From contig NZ_JAHBBF010000010.1 in the NCBI RefSeq assembly GCF_019331725.1, forward strand, positions 41,285 to 105,284: a DNA stretch of 64,000 nt, in the 5' to 3' direction. This DNA comes from Bifidobacterium saguinibicoloris (GTDB lineage Bacteria; Actinomycetota; Actinomycetes; Actinomycetales; Bifidobacteriaceae). The stretch's first letter is position 1. Every line of letters begins with the position of its first letter. Under the pieces are notes generated by a model. That model was not told the origin of the DNA and did no database searches. It saw only the letters and a list, made by a program, of their open reading frames with translations. This document shows, piece after piece, positions 1 through 7,317 of this stretch. Made by a program: the position numbers and the translations under genes.

Positions 1-284
1 AGGTCAGCAATCTGCTCACGCTCGAAGCACAGAATGAGATTGGCCTCACGACTCGCATCCGTGGTGAGCGGGGTAGAACGGTGTGAATCGGCATCGATGC
101 CGTCGGCCTTGAGCATGGCGACTGCCGATGGGTCGGCAGGATGAGGCGGATAGCGCAGCGTCCCAGCGGAACGAATGTCGAGTTCCCTCGAGCTCAAGCC
201 ATGCTTGACCAACACGGCACGTGTGTAATACTCCGCCATGACGGAACGGCACTGATTGCCGGTGCATACGTACAGAATCTGCAT
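1..284 (-). CDS. Low-molecular-weight protein tyrosine phosphatase, C-terminus cut by window edge
   Basis: Reading leftward from an ATG at 284, the protein begins MQILYVCTGNQCRSVMAE. The segment CTGNQCRS is the C-x5-R-S phosphate-binding loop of LMW protein tyrosine phosphatases, with the nucleophilic Cys at residue 7 and the Arg at residue 13. About 94 codons are present; the family is usually 140-170 residues, so the C-terminal Asp-Pro acid loop lies beyond the window. A gggagg ribosome site sits about 8 bases before the ATG. In other bacteria such enzymes counteract tyrosine kinases of capsule or exopolysaccharide synthesis (Wzb-like) or belong to stress regulation; the neighbour that would decide this is outside the window. 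An arsenate reductase of the same fold is possible but less likely, given the classic loop. Function is inferred from the motif. Confidence 0.85.
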   Translation of the reverse strand, partial: MQILYVCTGNQCRSVMAEYYTRAVLVKHGLSSRELDIRSAGTLRYPPHPADPSAVAMLKADGIDADSHRSTPLTTDASREANLILCFEREQIAD

Positions 285-384
285 GATGATTCCCTCCCCG
301 GAATGCAGAATGCTGCGATCCTCATCTGTAGGGTGTCGCTTCAACAAGGCTAACTGCAGCGGTGGAAGCGACACAAGGCATGAA

Positions 385-420
385 AAAACCGGGAATCATA
401 CGAATCCCGGTTTTCTGTTA
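385..420 (-). terminator. Rho-independent terminator for the 461-973 gene
   Basis: A ten-base-pair stem (385-394 with 405-414) with a ten-base loop. Read on the minus strand it is followed by six T residues (complement of 383-388), so it ends transcription of the surface protein gene. Tract on the other side is also T-rich (411-414), so it may work both ways. Confidence 0.8.
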
Positions 421-460
421 TTCAGCTATCTCGGTTATGGTTTGAACCATACCGTAGGGT

Positions 461-973
461 TCAGCGATGAGAGGTCGTCTTGCGCACGACGAACATGGCG
501 AAGCCGGCGGCGACGAGCAACACTACGGCCAGACCGTATGGAGCGATGGCCGCACCGGTCTGGGCGATGGTGGCCTTGCCGGTGGAGCTGGTGGCGGACT
601 GGTCGCCAGCACCGGTGGCGGGCATGGTCACCGAAGCGGTGTGGGTTCCGGAGACGGCGCCAGTCACCGTCACCTTGATGGTCTTGCCTTCCTGGCCGGG
701 CTTGAAGACGTAACGCAGGGTCAGAGAGCCATCGGCCTTCGCGCTGAAGGTGCGCTCGCCAATCTGCTGGACATCGGAGACAGTGTTGTCGTCCCAAGTG
801 ACGGTGACGGCCTCGTTCGGCTCGAAGGTACCGGCAGGGAACGATACGGTGGCGGTGTTGCCGCTGACGGTGACGGTGGCGCCATACGAAGCGGCGAAAG
901 CGGTGTTGCTAGCGAAGCCGAAGCTGAGCACGGCGACGATGGCGGCCAAGATGGCCATGATCTTCTTCTTCAT
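461..973 (-). CDS. Secreted Ig-like protein with sortase-type C-terminal sorting signal
   Basis: The 170-residue product has a textbook secretion signal (MKKK, hydrophobic core, cleavage after NTAFA-A at about residue 28), a Thr/Val-rich beta-sandwich-like middle (about 29-110), and a C-terminal sorting signal: the motif IAQTG, a hydrophobic helix of about 20 residues and a basic tail ending RKTTSHR. IAQTG departs from the canonical LPXTG, but bifidobacterial sortase substrates often vary at the first two positions, so covalent cell-wall anchoring is the likely fate; simple membrane anchoring is the alternative. The start is supported by an aggaaag ribosome site just upstream. No enzymatic motif is visible. 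It stands alone with its own terminator at 385-420 and a palindrome (1102-1119) upstream that could be a regulator site. Confidence 0.75.
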   Translation of the reverse strand: MKKKIMAILAAIVAVLSFGFASNTAFAASYGATVTVSGNTATVSFPAGTFEPNEAVTVTWDDNTVSDVQQIGERTFSAKADGSLTLRYVFKPGQEGKTIKVTVTGAVSGTHTASVTMPATGAGDQSATSSTGKATIAQTGAAIAPYGLAVVLLVAAGFAMFVVRKTTSHR

Positions 974-1063
974 CTTTCCTTACCTCCTGATAAATGAAGC
1001 ATTCCGCGCAGATTGTGTTTCCCTTCTTCCTGCGTTCGGCCCTCACTGTACACCCTTCATGAA

Positions 1064-1100
1064 ACCCCCGAATGCTGCTGGAGCCCTACGACTCGGGGGT
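1064..1100 (-). terminator. Possible terminator of the HTH/membrane-protein operon
   Basis: Eight-base arms (1064-1071 and 1093-1100) enclose a 21-base loop, and the minus strand continues with TTTC. It lies downstream of the operon that ends at 1262. The loop is long, so efficiency is uncertain. Confidence 0.4.
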
Positions 1101-1101
1101 A

Positions 1102-1119
1102 TGTGACAACGCCGTCACA
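1102..1119. promoter_or_regulatory. Perfect palindrome TGTGAC-N6-GTCACA, Crp-like operator candidate
   Basis: The sequence TGTGACAACGCCGTCACA is a perfect inverted repeat with a six-base centre. The half-site contains the TGTGA core of Crp/GlxR sites, but the TGTGA and TCACA cores are eight bases apart rather than six. It lies about 130 bases upstream of the surface-protein start at 973. A Crp-family regulator is encoded at 16674. Confidence 0.4.
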
Positions 1120-1261
1120 CCGTGCGACATCGTTTGCACACGTCGGATTCGCTCGAAAAGCCGCTCATCGTTGGCATTCCGGCGATGCGCGGGGTTTTCG
1201 GGGGTGTTCATCCGAAATTCACGCCACACGACACGCCGAATGACGCATCGAGCGGCAGGCC

Positions 1262-1462
1262 CTACTCTTCGTCGTCGAAGCTGAACAGGTCCTCCACCGT
1301 CGTGTGGAACACCTTCGCCAGATCCATCGCCAACCTCAGCGAGGGGCAGTATTGGCCCTGCTCCAGACGGCCTACCGTCTCACGGCGCACGTTGACCAGA
1401 TTCGCAAGGTCAGATTGCTTCAGACCGCGTTCAAGACGGTGAAGCTTGATCGTAGTCTTCAT
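1262..1462 (-). CDS. Small XRE-family helix-turn-helix regulator
   Basis: The 66-residue protein is essentially one HTH_XRE domain: KQSDLANLVNVRRETVGRLE is the helix-turn-helix, followed by a stabilising helix (LRLAMDLAKVFHTTVEDLF) and an acidic tail. Its ATG overlaps the stop codon of the membrane protein upstream (ATGA, 1459-1462), so the two are translationally coupled. Pairs of a very small HTH protein and a four-helix membrane protein are common in Gram-positive bacteria; the HTH protein usually represses the pair or senses through the partner. That role is inferred from architecture only; no operator was identified with confidence. Confidence 0.85.
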   Translation of the reverse strand: MKTTIKLHRLERGLKQSDLANLVNVRRETVGRLEQGQYCPSLRLAMDLAKVFHTTVEDLFSFDDEE

Positions 1463-1881
1463 TCGTCGTCATCCTCGTTGGAGCCACCCTGATGTTCCAA
1501 CCACAGGTACCGTGCGTCCACGATGCACAGGGCGAGCATCGCCAAGGCGGGCAGTGCCATCGGGGAGGCCATGAAGAACGTCCTGAGGATGAGACCGGAC
1601 ACGATGGCGGCGAAGCCTACGACCATGAGCACTGCGATCAAGGCGTAGAACGCGAACTGTATGGCAAGCAGCTGATGCCGATCGGACAATTCGTCCGAAC
1701 GGGGATTGTCGCGGCGGAAAATTAGCAGCACGCAGATCTCGCCGACCATCCAAATCAGGGTGACCGTCACCGTGATGGCTAGAGCGATTAGGTTGCTATC
1801 GCTGAACATCTGGCTGGCGCACGCCGCCGCGCCCACGAGTTCCACCGCCATCCTGAAGGCGATGTACCGGTTGAATGTCAT
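1459..1881 (-). CDS. Four-helix membrane protein paired with the HTH regulator
   Basis: The 140-residue protein has four predicted membrane helices (about residues 8-25, 30-53, 72-92 and 100-122) separated by a cytoplasmic loop RRDNPRSDELSDRH and ends in a strongly acidic tail (NEDDDE). The size and topology match small membrane proteins of the DUF2178/DUF3796 type that travel with an XRE regulator. The start has a strong aaaggag ribosome site. It overlaps the downstream HTH gene by four bases. No catalytic residues are seen; a sensory or inhibitory role for the regulator is an inference. Confidence 0.75.
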   Translation of the reverse strand: MTFNRYIAFRMAVELVGAAACASQMFSDSNLIALAITVTVTLIWMVGEICVLLIFRRDNPRSDELSDRHQLLAIQFAFYALIAVLMVVGFAAIVSGLILRTFFMASPMALPALAMLALCIVDARYLWLEHQGGSNEDDDE

Positions 1882-2047
1882 GATGGGCTCCTTTCGTGAC
1901 GACGGCTGCCGGTCGTCCCGTCATCCCCATTGTGCCCTATGGCAGGCACGGCTCATGCCGGCAGGCACGGTTCCTGCGGACGGTGGTCCGAGGGCGCACG
2001 TTCCGGCCGACACTTCCGTCCTCACGCACACGGCGCCGCCGGTCCCG
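1882..2047. other. Intergenic region, no gene seen
   Basis: Holds the minus-strand leader and ribosome site of the membrane/HTH operon and, on the minus strand, a possible -10 (CACAAT around 1930-1940). The short direct repeat ggcaggcacgg occurs twice near 1941-1969. Nothing coding was supported. Confidence 0.4.
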
Positions 2048-3688
2048 TCACTCGCTCTGGTTCCCGGTACCGGCGCCGGGCTGCGTGTTCTGCCCGCCCT
2101 GACCCGGCTGCTGGGTCTGGCTTCCCTGATTGCCCTGGTTGCCCTGTCCGTTCTGTCCGTTGCCGGTGGATGGCGTGGAGGGTTGCGCGGTCTGCCCGCC
2201 GTTCTGCCCGTGTTGACCGTTCTGGCTGTTTTGTCCGTTCTGTCCGCTTCCGGCCGTGCCGCCGGTGGAGCCAGTGCCGCGCCGGTACGTGCCGTACGAG
2301 CCCGAACGCCGTCCCGTCGAACTGGACGACGAGCCGGAGCCGTTCGAACCGGTGCCGCGGCTGGACAGGGAGGACGTGTACGCGTCCATCGACTCGCGCA
2401 CCGCGCCGGATGCCGTGGACAGCGATTCGATGGCTCCCTTGAGGTCCTCCAGCGAGGCTCCGGTGCCGCCCGTCAGGGCGTTCGCCGCGTCGATGGCCTT
2501 CTGCAGCGTCTGCCGCGTGGAATCGTCCACCTGGCCGGCGCTTTCGTCGAGCAGCGTCTGCGCGTCCGTCACGGCCGTGGCGAGTTCGGAGCGTGCGGCT
2601 TCGGTGTCCGCCTTGGTCTTCGCGTCGCGGCTGTCCGTCACGGCCTTGACGGCCTTGTCCACCGCGGCGGCCTGCGCGTTCAGCGTGTCCGTGAGCGTGC
2701 CGTTGCGTGTGACGCGCGCATTGAGCTCGTTGAGCGACAGGTCCGCGCCGCACGACTGCGGCGCGCCGGCCCGGCGGGCCTGCGCCACCGTGGTCTTGAG
2801 GTCGCTGAGCGTCTTCGCGTCCGCCACGTCGGAGGTGGCGAGCGTGCCGTCCTTGTCCGCCTTGTCGAGTGCCGCCTTGAGCGTGGCGTCCGCCTTGCGG
2901 GCCGACTGCGCCGCCTCGCGGCAGCTGGTGAGCGCGTTGTCGAACGTGACCTGGTTCTGATGCCGGACGACGAGCGCCGTGCCCGCGGCGATCGCGGCGA
3001 CCGCCAATGCGGCCGCCACGCCGATGATGATTGGCTTGCGTCCGATGGCACGTGTGCGGCCTTTCGACGTCGTGCGGGGCTCGCGTCCGTCGTCCGTCCT
3101 GTGCGACGGCTCCTTGGCGTCCGTTCCGTCCGATGCGGATCCGCCGGTACCGGCCATGCCCACGACGGTCGGCGCGTCCGATGCCGCCCCGGCCTTCGCC
3201 GGACCGGCGGCCGGGCCACCGCCGACGCCCGGGCCAAGCGCGAGCGTCTCCTCCTCGGTGAGGTCGGCCACGTCGGCGAGCTCGTCCTCCACGGAATCCC
3301 GTCCTGTGGAACCCGCGGCCGCGGAGATATGGTCCGACGACCCGATGATCGGCGGGATGACGCGCGTGCCCGCCGCCTCGTCCGCGCGGGCCTCCGCCGC
3401 GTCGGTGAACAACGGCAGCACCATGGTCTGCGATCCGGCGTCCGTGGGAGGCGTCGGCACCGGTGCGGTTCCCGCGCCTGCTCCTGCGACGGCGCCGTGC
3501 GACGAAGCGGTGCCGTCCGACGCGCCTGACGTGGGCGCGTGCGTGTCCCCGAGCCTCGGGAACGTGAGCTCCGGAATGTCCCAATCGGTGTCCTGTCCGG
3601 CGTTGAGCAGCGACGAGACGCGTCCGTCCGTACGGCTCCGGTCCCTCTTGTCTGGTGTGGTATGCGGTTCGATGTTCGATTCAGCCAT
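2048..3688 (-). CDS. Single-pass membrane protein with long cytoplasmic N-terminus and Gly/Gln/Asn-rich outer tail
   Basis: I do not recognise this 546-residue protein. The first ~215 residues are soluble, Ala/Gly/Pro/Asp-rich and probably disordered and cytoplasmic. Residues about 218-241 form one membrane helix (begins after GRKPIII). Residues 245-430 are Ala/Asp/Lys/Thr-rich helices with coiled-coil character and two cysteines (TSC and QSCG) that could form a disulfide outside. From about 430 the tail is Ser/Gly then Gln/Asn/Gly low complexity (repeats such as GQNGQNSQNGQ). The ATG at 3688 is preferred over one 14 codons upstream because it follows a gagggg ribosome site and a TATGAT -10. 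The same plan (disordered inside, helix, helical outside) recurs in the 62283-63833 protein. An envelope role is inferred. Confidence 0.75.
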   Translation of the reverse strand: MAESNIEPHTTPDKRDRSRTDGRVSSLLNAGQDTDWDIPELTFPRLGDTHAPTSGASDGTASSHGAVAGAGAGTAPVPTPPTDAGSQTMVLPLFTDAAEARADEAAGTRVIPPIIGSSDHISAAAGSTGRDSVEDELADVADLTEEETLALGPGVGGGPAAGPAKAGAASDAPTVVGMAGTGGSASDGTDAKEPSHRTDDGREPRTTSKGRTRAIGRKPIIIGVAAALAVAAIAAGTALVVRHQNQVTFDNALTSCREAAQSARKADATLKAALDKADKDGTLATSDVADAKTLSDLKTTVAQARRAGAPQSCGADLSLNELNARVTRNGTLTDTLNAQAAAVDKAVKAVTDSRDAKTKADTEAARSELATAVTDAQTLLDESAGQVDDSTRQTLQKAIDAANALTGGTGASLEDLKGAIESLSTASGAVRESMDAYTSSLSSRGTGSNGSGSSSSSTGRRSGSYGTYRRGTGSTGGTAGSGQNGQNSQNGQHGQNGGQTAQPSTPSTGNGQNGQGNQGNQGSQTQQPGQGGQNTQPGAGTGNQSE

Positions 3689-3735
3689 GCGTGATCCGAC
3701 CCCTCTGCGATGTTGCCCCTCGAAAACCACAGACC

Positions 3736-3741
3736 ATCATA
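3736..3741 (-). promoter_or_regulatory. -10 box of the 2048-3688 gene
   Basis: The minus strand reads TATGAT at 3741-3736, placing the transcript start near 3729 and giving a leader of about 40 bases before the ATG at 3688. No convincing -35 was seen. Confidence 0.45.
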
Positions 3742-3776
3742 GTGTCGGCGTCGCCGTGCGGAAAGCGGCATGATAC

Positions 3777-3806
3777 GGAAAACGGCCGCCGATCCCCGGC
3801 GGCCGT
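3777..3806 (-). terminator. Terminator of the thioredoxin gene
   Basis: Nine-base-pair GC-rich stem (3782-3790 with 3798-3806), seven-base loop, followed on the minus strand by TTTTCC. It sits 28 bases after the thioredoxin stop. Confidence 0.75.
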
Positions 3807-3833
3807 CACGGCTCATCGCTGTTCGTGCAGGGC

Positions 3834-4202
3834 TCACTCCTGCGACTGGGCGGCCTGCGCCTGCGCGGCCTTCACATCCAGCTTCTTCGCCTGGCCGATG
3901 AGGTCGTCCAGGTCCTCGGCGCGCAGCGCGCCCGCCTGCTGGAACACCACCTGGCCGGACTTGACGATCATCAGCGTGGGCACGGCCTGGATGCCGGCGG
4001 CCGCCGCCAGATCCTGGTTCTGATCGATGTCGACCTTCGCGAACACGATGCCCTGGTTGTCCGGCTGCTCGCTCGCCGCCTCGTAGATCGGGCCGAACGC
4101 GCGGCACGGGCCGCACCAGGTGGCCCAGAAATCGACGAACACGAGCTCGTTGTCGGTGATGGTCTTCTCGAACTCGGCCGAGGTGATGGTGGTGGTTGCC
4201 AT
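3834..4202 (-). CDS. trxA: Thioredoxin
   Basis: The 122-residue protein carries the redox motif WCGPC in the context VFVDFWATWCGPC, the conserved cis-proline (QAVPTLMIVKSG) and the thioredoxin fold in order, with a short Ala/Gln C-terminal extension (AQAQAAQSQE). It reduces protein disulfides in the cytoplasm, normally recycled by thioredoxin reductase, which is not in this window. ATG with ggggag ribosome site at 4207-4212. Expressed alone: terminator at 3777-3806 and a divergent neighbour upstream. Length is slightly above the usual 105-110 because of the tail. Confidence 0.93.
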   Translation of the reverse strand: MATTTITSAEFEKTITDNELVFVDFWATWCGPCRAFGPIYEAASEQPDNQGIVFAKVDIDQNQDLAAAAGIQAVPTLMIVKSGQVVFQQAGALRAEDLDDLIGQAKKLDVKAAQAQAAQSQE

Positions 4203-4317
4203 GGGGAGCCCCTTCCTTGACGCTGATGGGCGAAACTGCTGAGCTCCAGCAAACCAGCATGGGCGAACAAAGGCAAGGGGTTGGGCCCACGGCTGATTCG
4301 GATGCGTGGGACGCCCG

Positions 4318-4352
4318 TTGCGCCGTCAGGAACGCGCGCGATAATGGGACGC
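4318..4352 (+). promoter_or_regulatory. Leaderless promoter of the 4353 gene
   Basis: TTGCGC (4318-4323), a 16-base spacer and GATAAT (4340-4345) end seven bases before the ATG at 4353, so the transcript should start at or next to the start codon. There is no ribosome-binding site between. Confidence 0.65.
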
Positions 4353-4979
4353 ATGCCAGTGATGAATGATGAGGTGCCCGACGAGGGCGACTTCGACGCC
4401 GGCCGTCGGCGCGGTGAATTCGACCATGTGACCCCGGAGGACTTCATCCGCGGCTCCGGCCACGGCAATCCCCCCGGATGGCTCGACCCCGCGGACATCA
4501 ACCGCGCGCGCAGCCAGATGCCCATCGCCTATGTGGAGATCGTGCCCGTGCGCACCGACGAATTCGGACGCGTCAACCAGATCGGCTCCCTGCTTCGCGT
4601 CACCGAGGACGGATCCGTGGAACGTGCCCTCATCTCCGGACGCGTGCTGTTCCACGAGACGCTGCGCGAGGCCATCGCCCGCAACGTGGCCAAGGACCTG
4701 GGCGACATCGCCCTGCCCATCCTGCCCCTCAACCTCCAGCCCTTCACCGTGGCCGAATTCTTCCCCACGCCCGGGCTGAGCGAATACTACGACCCGCGCC
4801 AGCACGCCATCGCGCTGTGCTACGTGGTGCCCATCGCCGGCGACTGCCGTCCCCAGGACGAGACGCTCGACGTGGAATGGGTGGACCCCCACTCCGACGT
4901 GCTCGACACGTTCCTCGCCCAAATGGGCAACGGGCACGACCGCATCGTCCGCAAAGCATTGGAATGGATCGCGATATGA
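4353..4979 (+). CDS. DUF4916/Nudix-like protein
   Basis: The 208-residue protein resembles an actinobacterial family annotated as Nudix-fold (DUF4916-type): it has a Nudix-like beta core (YVEIVPVRTDEFGRVNQIGSLLR, then ETLREAIARNVAKDLGD) but the canonical G-x5-E-x7-REUxEE catalytic box is not intact, so hydrolase activity is doubtful. Start chosen at ATG 4353 because a -10 box ends seven bases before it. Its stop overlaps the alpha/beta hydrolase start (ATGA, 4976-4979), so both are made from one message. Role unknown; the pairing with a hydrolase suggests processing of a small molecule. Confidence 0.7.
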   Translation: MPVMNDEVPDEGDFDAGRRRGEFDHVTPEDFIRGSGHGNPPGWLDPADINRARSQMPIAYVEIVPVRTDEFGRVNQIGSLLRVTEDGSVERALISGRVLFHETLREAIARNVAKDLGDIALPILPLNLQPFTVAEFFPTPGLSEYYDPRQHAIALCYVVPIAGDCRPQDETLDVEWVDPHSDVLDTFLAQMGNGHDRIVRKALEWIAI

Positions 4980-5812
4980 CCTTCGACATTCACAACCGCA
5001 TCCTGCGCAAGGGCGCAGGCACCCCGCTCATCCTCGTCAACGCCTATCCGGTGGACGGACGCATGTGGGAGGAGTGCGCCGGACACATCATGGCGCTCGC
5101 CGACGAGGCCGGCCTGCCGCCATTCCCCATCTGGGCCCCGGACATGCCGGGCTCCGGCCTCTCGCCCGCGCCGGGCGACGAGGCGTCCGGACGTCGCGCC
5201 GCCAACGGCTCCTACCCGGACGCGCTGGACCGCATGGCCGAATCGTACGTGGCCCTGCTCCACGCCGCCGGACACGAGAAGGCCGTGTGGGTGGGACTGT
5301 CCATGGGCGGCTACCTCGTGACCGACCTGTACCGCCTGCATCCGGAGGCCGTGGCCGGCGTGGCCCTGTGCGACACCATGGCCGCATCCGACGGCGTGGG
5401 CGGCGAAGCCCGCCTCGCCACCTCCGACGCCTGTGAATCCACGGACAGCGTCGAGCCCGTCATGCACTTCGCCAAGCCCTCGGAAGGCGACTCCACCGTG
5501 AAGCGCAGCCCCACGTTCATCGCGAAGATGACCCGGTGGATCAATGACCAGAACCCCGCCGGCCTCGCCTGGCGCCAGCGCATGACCTACGGGCGCCCCG
5601 AACTGGCCGGCGTGCCCGAGACCATGCGCGTGCCTGTGGCCGTGGTCTCCGGCGAGCTCGACCCCACCAGCAACCCCACGGTGATGAAGCCGCTCGCCGA
5701 ACGCATCCCCGGCGCGGCGTTCACCGCCATCCCGGACTGCGGCCACTTCAGCGCCGTGGAACACCCCGACGTGGTGGCCCGCGCCCTGGTGGACCTCGTC
5801 AGGCGCGTCTGA
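4976..5812 (+). CDS. Alpha/beta hydrolase
   Basis: The 278-residue protein has the alpha/beta-hydrolase signatures in order: the oxyanion-side segment LILVNAYPVDGRMW, the nucleophile elbow GLSMGG, the acid in VSGELDPT and the catalytic His in DCGHFSAVEHP. A lid-like insertion with charged residues lies between strands (about 155-200). Substrate cannot be told from sequence; esterase or peptidase-like activity is typical of the family. It is translationally coupled to the upstream Nudix-like gene by a four-base overlap. No signal peptide, so cytoplasmic. Confidence 0.85.
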   Translation: MTFDIHNRILRKGAGTPLILVNAYPVDGRMWEECAGHIMALADEAGLPPFPIWAPDMPGSGLSPAPGDEASGRRAANGSYPDALDRMAESYVALLHAAGHEKAVWVGLSMGGYLVTDLYRLHPEAVAGVALCDTMAASDGVGGEARLATSDACESTDSVEPVMHFAKPSEGDSTVKRSPTFIAKMTRWINDQNPAGLAWRQRMTYGRPELAGVPETMRVPVAVVSGELDPTSNPTVMKPLAERIPGAAFTAIPDCGHFSAVEHPDVVARALVDLVRRV

Positions 5813-5865
5813 CCGGTGCCCCGCGCCGGCCCGGCCGGCGTGGGGGCGTGCCGTCTGCGCGGGGC

Positions 5866-5909
5866 ATGCGTGAACGGTGCGCGAATAGTGCGCGAACAAT
5901 GCGCGAACA
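5866..5909 (+). repeat. Four 11-bp tandem repeats before nudC
   Basis: Units of the form RTGCGYGAAYR follow each other with an 11-base period (5866, 5877, 5888, 5899), ending 18 bases before the nudC start codon. The period is close to one helical turn. They overlap the only place a promoter could sit, so they may be regulator sites. Confidence 0.7.
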
Positions 5910-5927
5910 ATGTAGGGAAGAGAAGAC

Positions 5928-7049
5928 ATGACCATTTCGTTCAATCCGCTGGCGCTCACGCAGACGCTGCCGTTCCTGCCGCTCGCACAGGGCGACATCG
6001 ACTACCAGACCGAACGCCGCACGGAATCGGGCGTCATCGCGGACACGCTCGCCGAACCCGCCACCAAGGTGATTCTCACCCGCGGCGGCAAGATCGCCGT
6101 GCCGCGCGGCCAGGGCGAACTCGTCGACTACCAGAACGTCAAACTGCGCCTCGCCACCCTGCCGGGCGCCTACGTGGCCGGCGAACTCGCCGCCCACCCC
6201 GAGGTCGTCCCCATGTTCCTCGGCAGCTACGGCGGACGCCGCGACGAACACGTCGTGGCCGTCGACGTCACCCGCATCACCCGCATCGGCGACACCGACG
6301 AACAGGGCGCCGACGCCGCCTTCGACGAACCCGAGGACGGCACCGACGGCGGCGTCCTCACCTCCGCGGCCGGCACCGGCCGCGGCGCCGCACGCAGGGG
6401 AGGCCTGCTCGAGCAGTCACTCGACCGGTTCGACTGGGTGGACCTGCGCGGCTTCGCGCCCCACGCCAGCGCACGCGAGGCCGGACAGGCCACCACCGCC
6501 ATCTCCCTGAGTATCTGGCACACCCGCCAACGGCACTGCCCCACCTGCGGCGCACCCGTCGAGACCGCCAACGGCGGCTGGGCGCAGCGCTGCACCAACC
6601 CGGCCGACGGCCGCCGCCTCCTGTTCCCCCGAGTGGAACCCGCCGTCATCACCATCATCGTGGACTCCGCCGGCCGCGCCCTCATGCAGCACAACAACGC
6701 GTGGAAGAACCCCATGCTGTACTCCGTGTCCGCGGGATTCGTCGAGGCCGGCGAGAACCTCGAGCATGCCGCCCGGCGCGAGGCCAAGGAGGAGGTCGGC
6801 ATCGAACTCGGCGAGGTGCGCTACCTAGGCTCCCAGCCGTGGCCGTTCCCCGCCTCCCTCATGGTGGCGTTCAAGGCCCATGCGCTCACCACCGACGTGC
6901 ACGTCGACGGCGTGGAGACCCGCGAGGCCGTGTGGGTGAGCCCCGAGGAATACACGCAGGCGCTCATCTCCGGACGCATGGCCGCGCCCGGCAGGGCCAC
7001 CATCGCCCGGTACATGATCGAGGAGTGGCTCGGGCACGACCTGCCGTGA
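5928..7049 (+). CDS. nudC: NAD(+) diphosphatase (NudC)
   Basis: The 373-residue protein has the NudC layout: an N-terminal domain, a zinc-ribbon (HCPTCGAPVE...WAQRC at about 198-223) and a Nudix domain with the box GFVEAGENLEHAARREAKEEVG. The downstream SQPWPFP motif is the family-specific marker of NADH pyrophosphatases. It cleaves NAD(H) to NMN(H) and AMP and in some bacteria removes NAD caps from RNA. The fourth zinc ligand normally a few residues after the third Cys is absent here (TNPADGRRLLFPR follows), so metal binding may be altered. Ribosome site agggaagag precedes the ATG. Stands alone, with four 11-bp repeats upstream and a hairpin downstream. Confidence 0.93.
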   Translation: MTISFNPLALTQTLPFLPLAQGDIDYQTERRTESGVIADTLAEPATKVILTRGGKIAVPRGQGELVDYQNVKLRLATLPGAYVAGELAAHPEVVPMFLGSYGGRRDEHVVAVDVTRITRIGDTDEQGADAAFDEPEDGTDGGVLTSAAGTGRGAARRGGLLEQSLDRFDWVDLRGFAPHASAREAGQATTAISLSIWHTRQRHCPTCGAPVETANGGWAQRCTNPADGRRLLFPRVEPAVITIIVDSAGRALMQHNNAWKNPMLYSVSAGFVEAGENLEHAARREAKEEVGIELGEVRYLGSQPWPFPASLMVAFKAHALTTDVHVDGVETREAVWVSPEEYTQALISGRMAAPGRATIARYMIEEWLGHDLP

Positions 7050-7077
7050 CGTGCGGGTCGAAAGGCTTGGACTGACG

Positions 7078-7114
7078 TGACGACACGCCCGGCCGTACGC
7101 CCGGCGTGTCGTCA
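7078..7114 (+). terminator. Hairpin after nudC
   Basis: Twelve-base-pair stem (7078-7089 with 7103-7114) and a GC-rich loop that can pair further. No T-run follows, as is common in high-GC actinobacteria. Confidence 0.6.
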
Positions 7115-7156
7115 GGGGCGTCGGCGGCGAAAGTGACGAAAAGACATATATCGATT

Positions 7157-7172
7157 CGTGATATTGGTCACA
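7157..7172. promoter_or_regulatory. Crp/GlxR-like site CGTGA-N6-TCACA
   Basis: CGTGATATTGGTCACA differs at one position from the TGTGA-N6-TCACA consensus of Crp-type regulators. Its centre lies about 90 bases upstream of the inferred transcription start of the L,D-transpeptidase gene. A Crp-family protein is encoded at 16674. Confidence 0.5.
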
Positions 7173-7244
7173 GGACATGCCGTTTTCGGGAAATGCACTG
7201 GAATCATGCGGATTCACGTAACCGGCTATGGGGGGTAGGTGCTG

Positions 7245-7250
7245 TACAGT
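7245..7250 (+). promoter_or_regulatory. -10 box of the L,D-transpeptidase gene
   Basis: TACAGT, placing the start near 7257 and a ~60-base leader with ribosome site taaggaa before the ATG at 7318. No clear -35, consistent with activator control. Confidence 0.45.
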
Positions 7251-7317
7251 GGCGTCCAGTTCGTTACCGGAGCAGTAGTCACCACAGGGGTGACGGCAGT
7301 AGAGCTAAGGAACAGAA

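Noticed and set aside
1706..3529. 607-codon plus-strand frame
   Set aside because: Antisense to the membrane protein at 2048-3688; repeats of Arg/Gly/Val are shadows of its codons.
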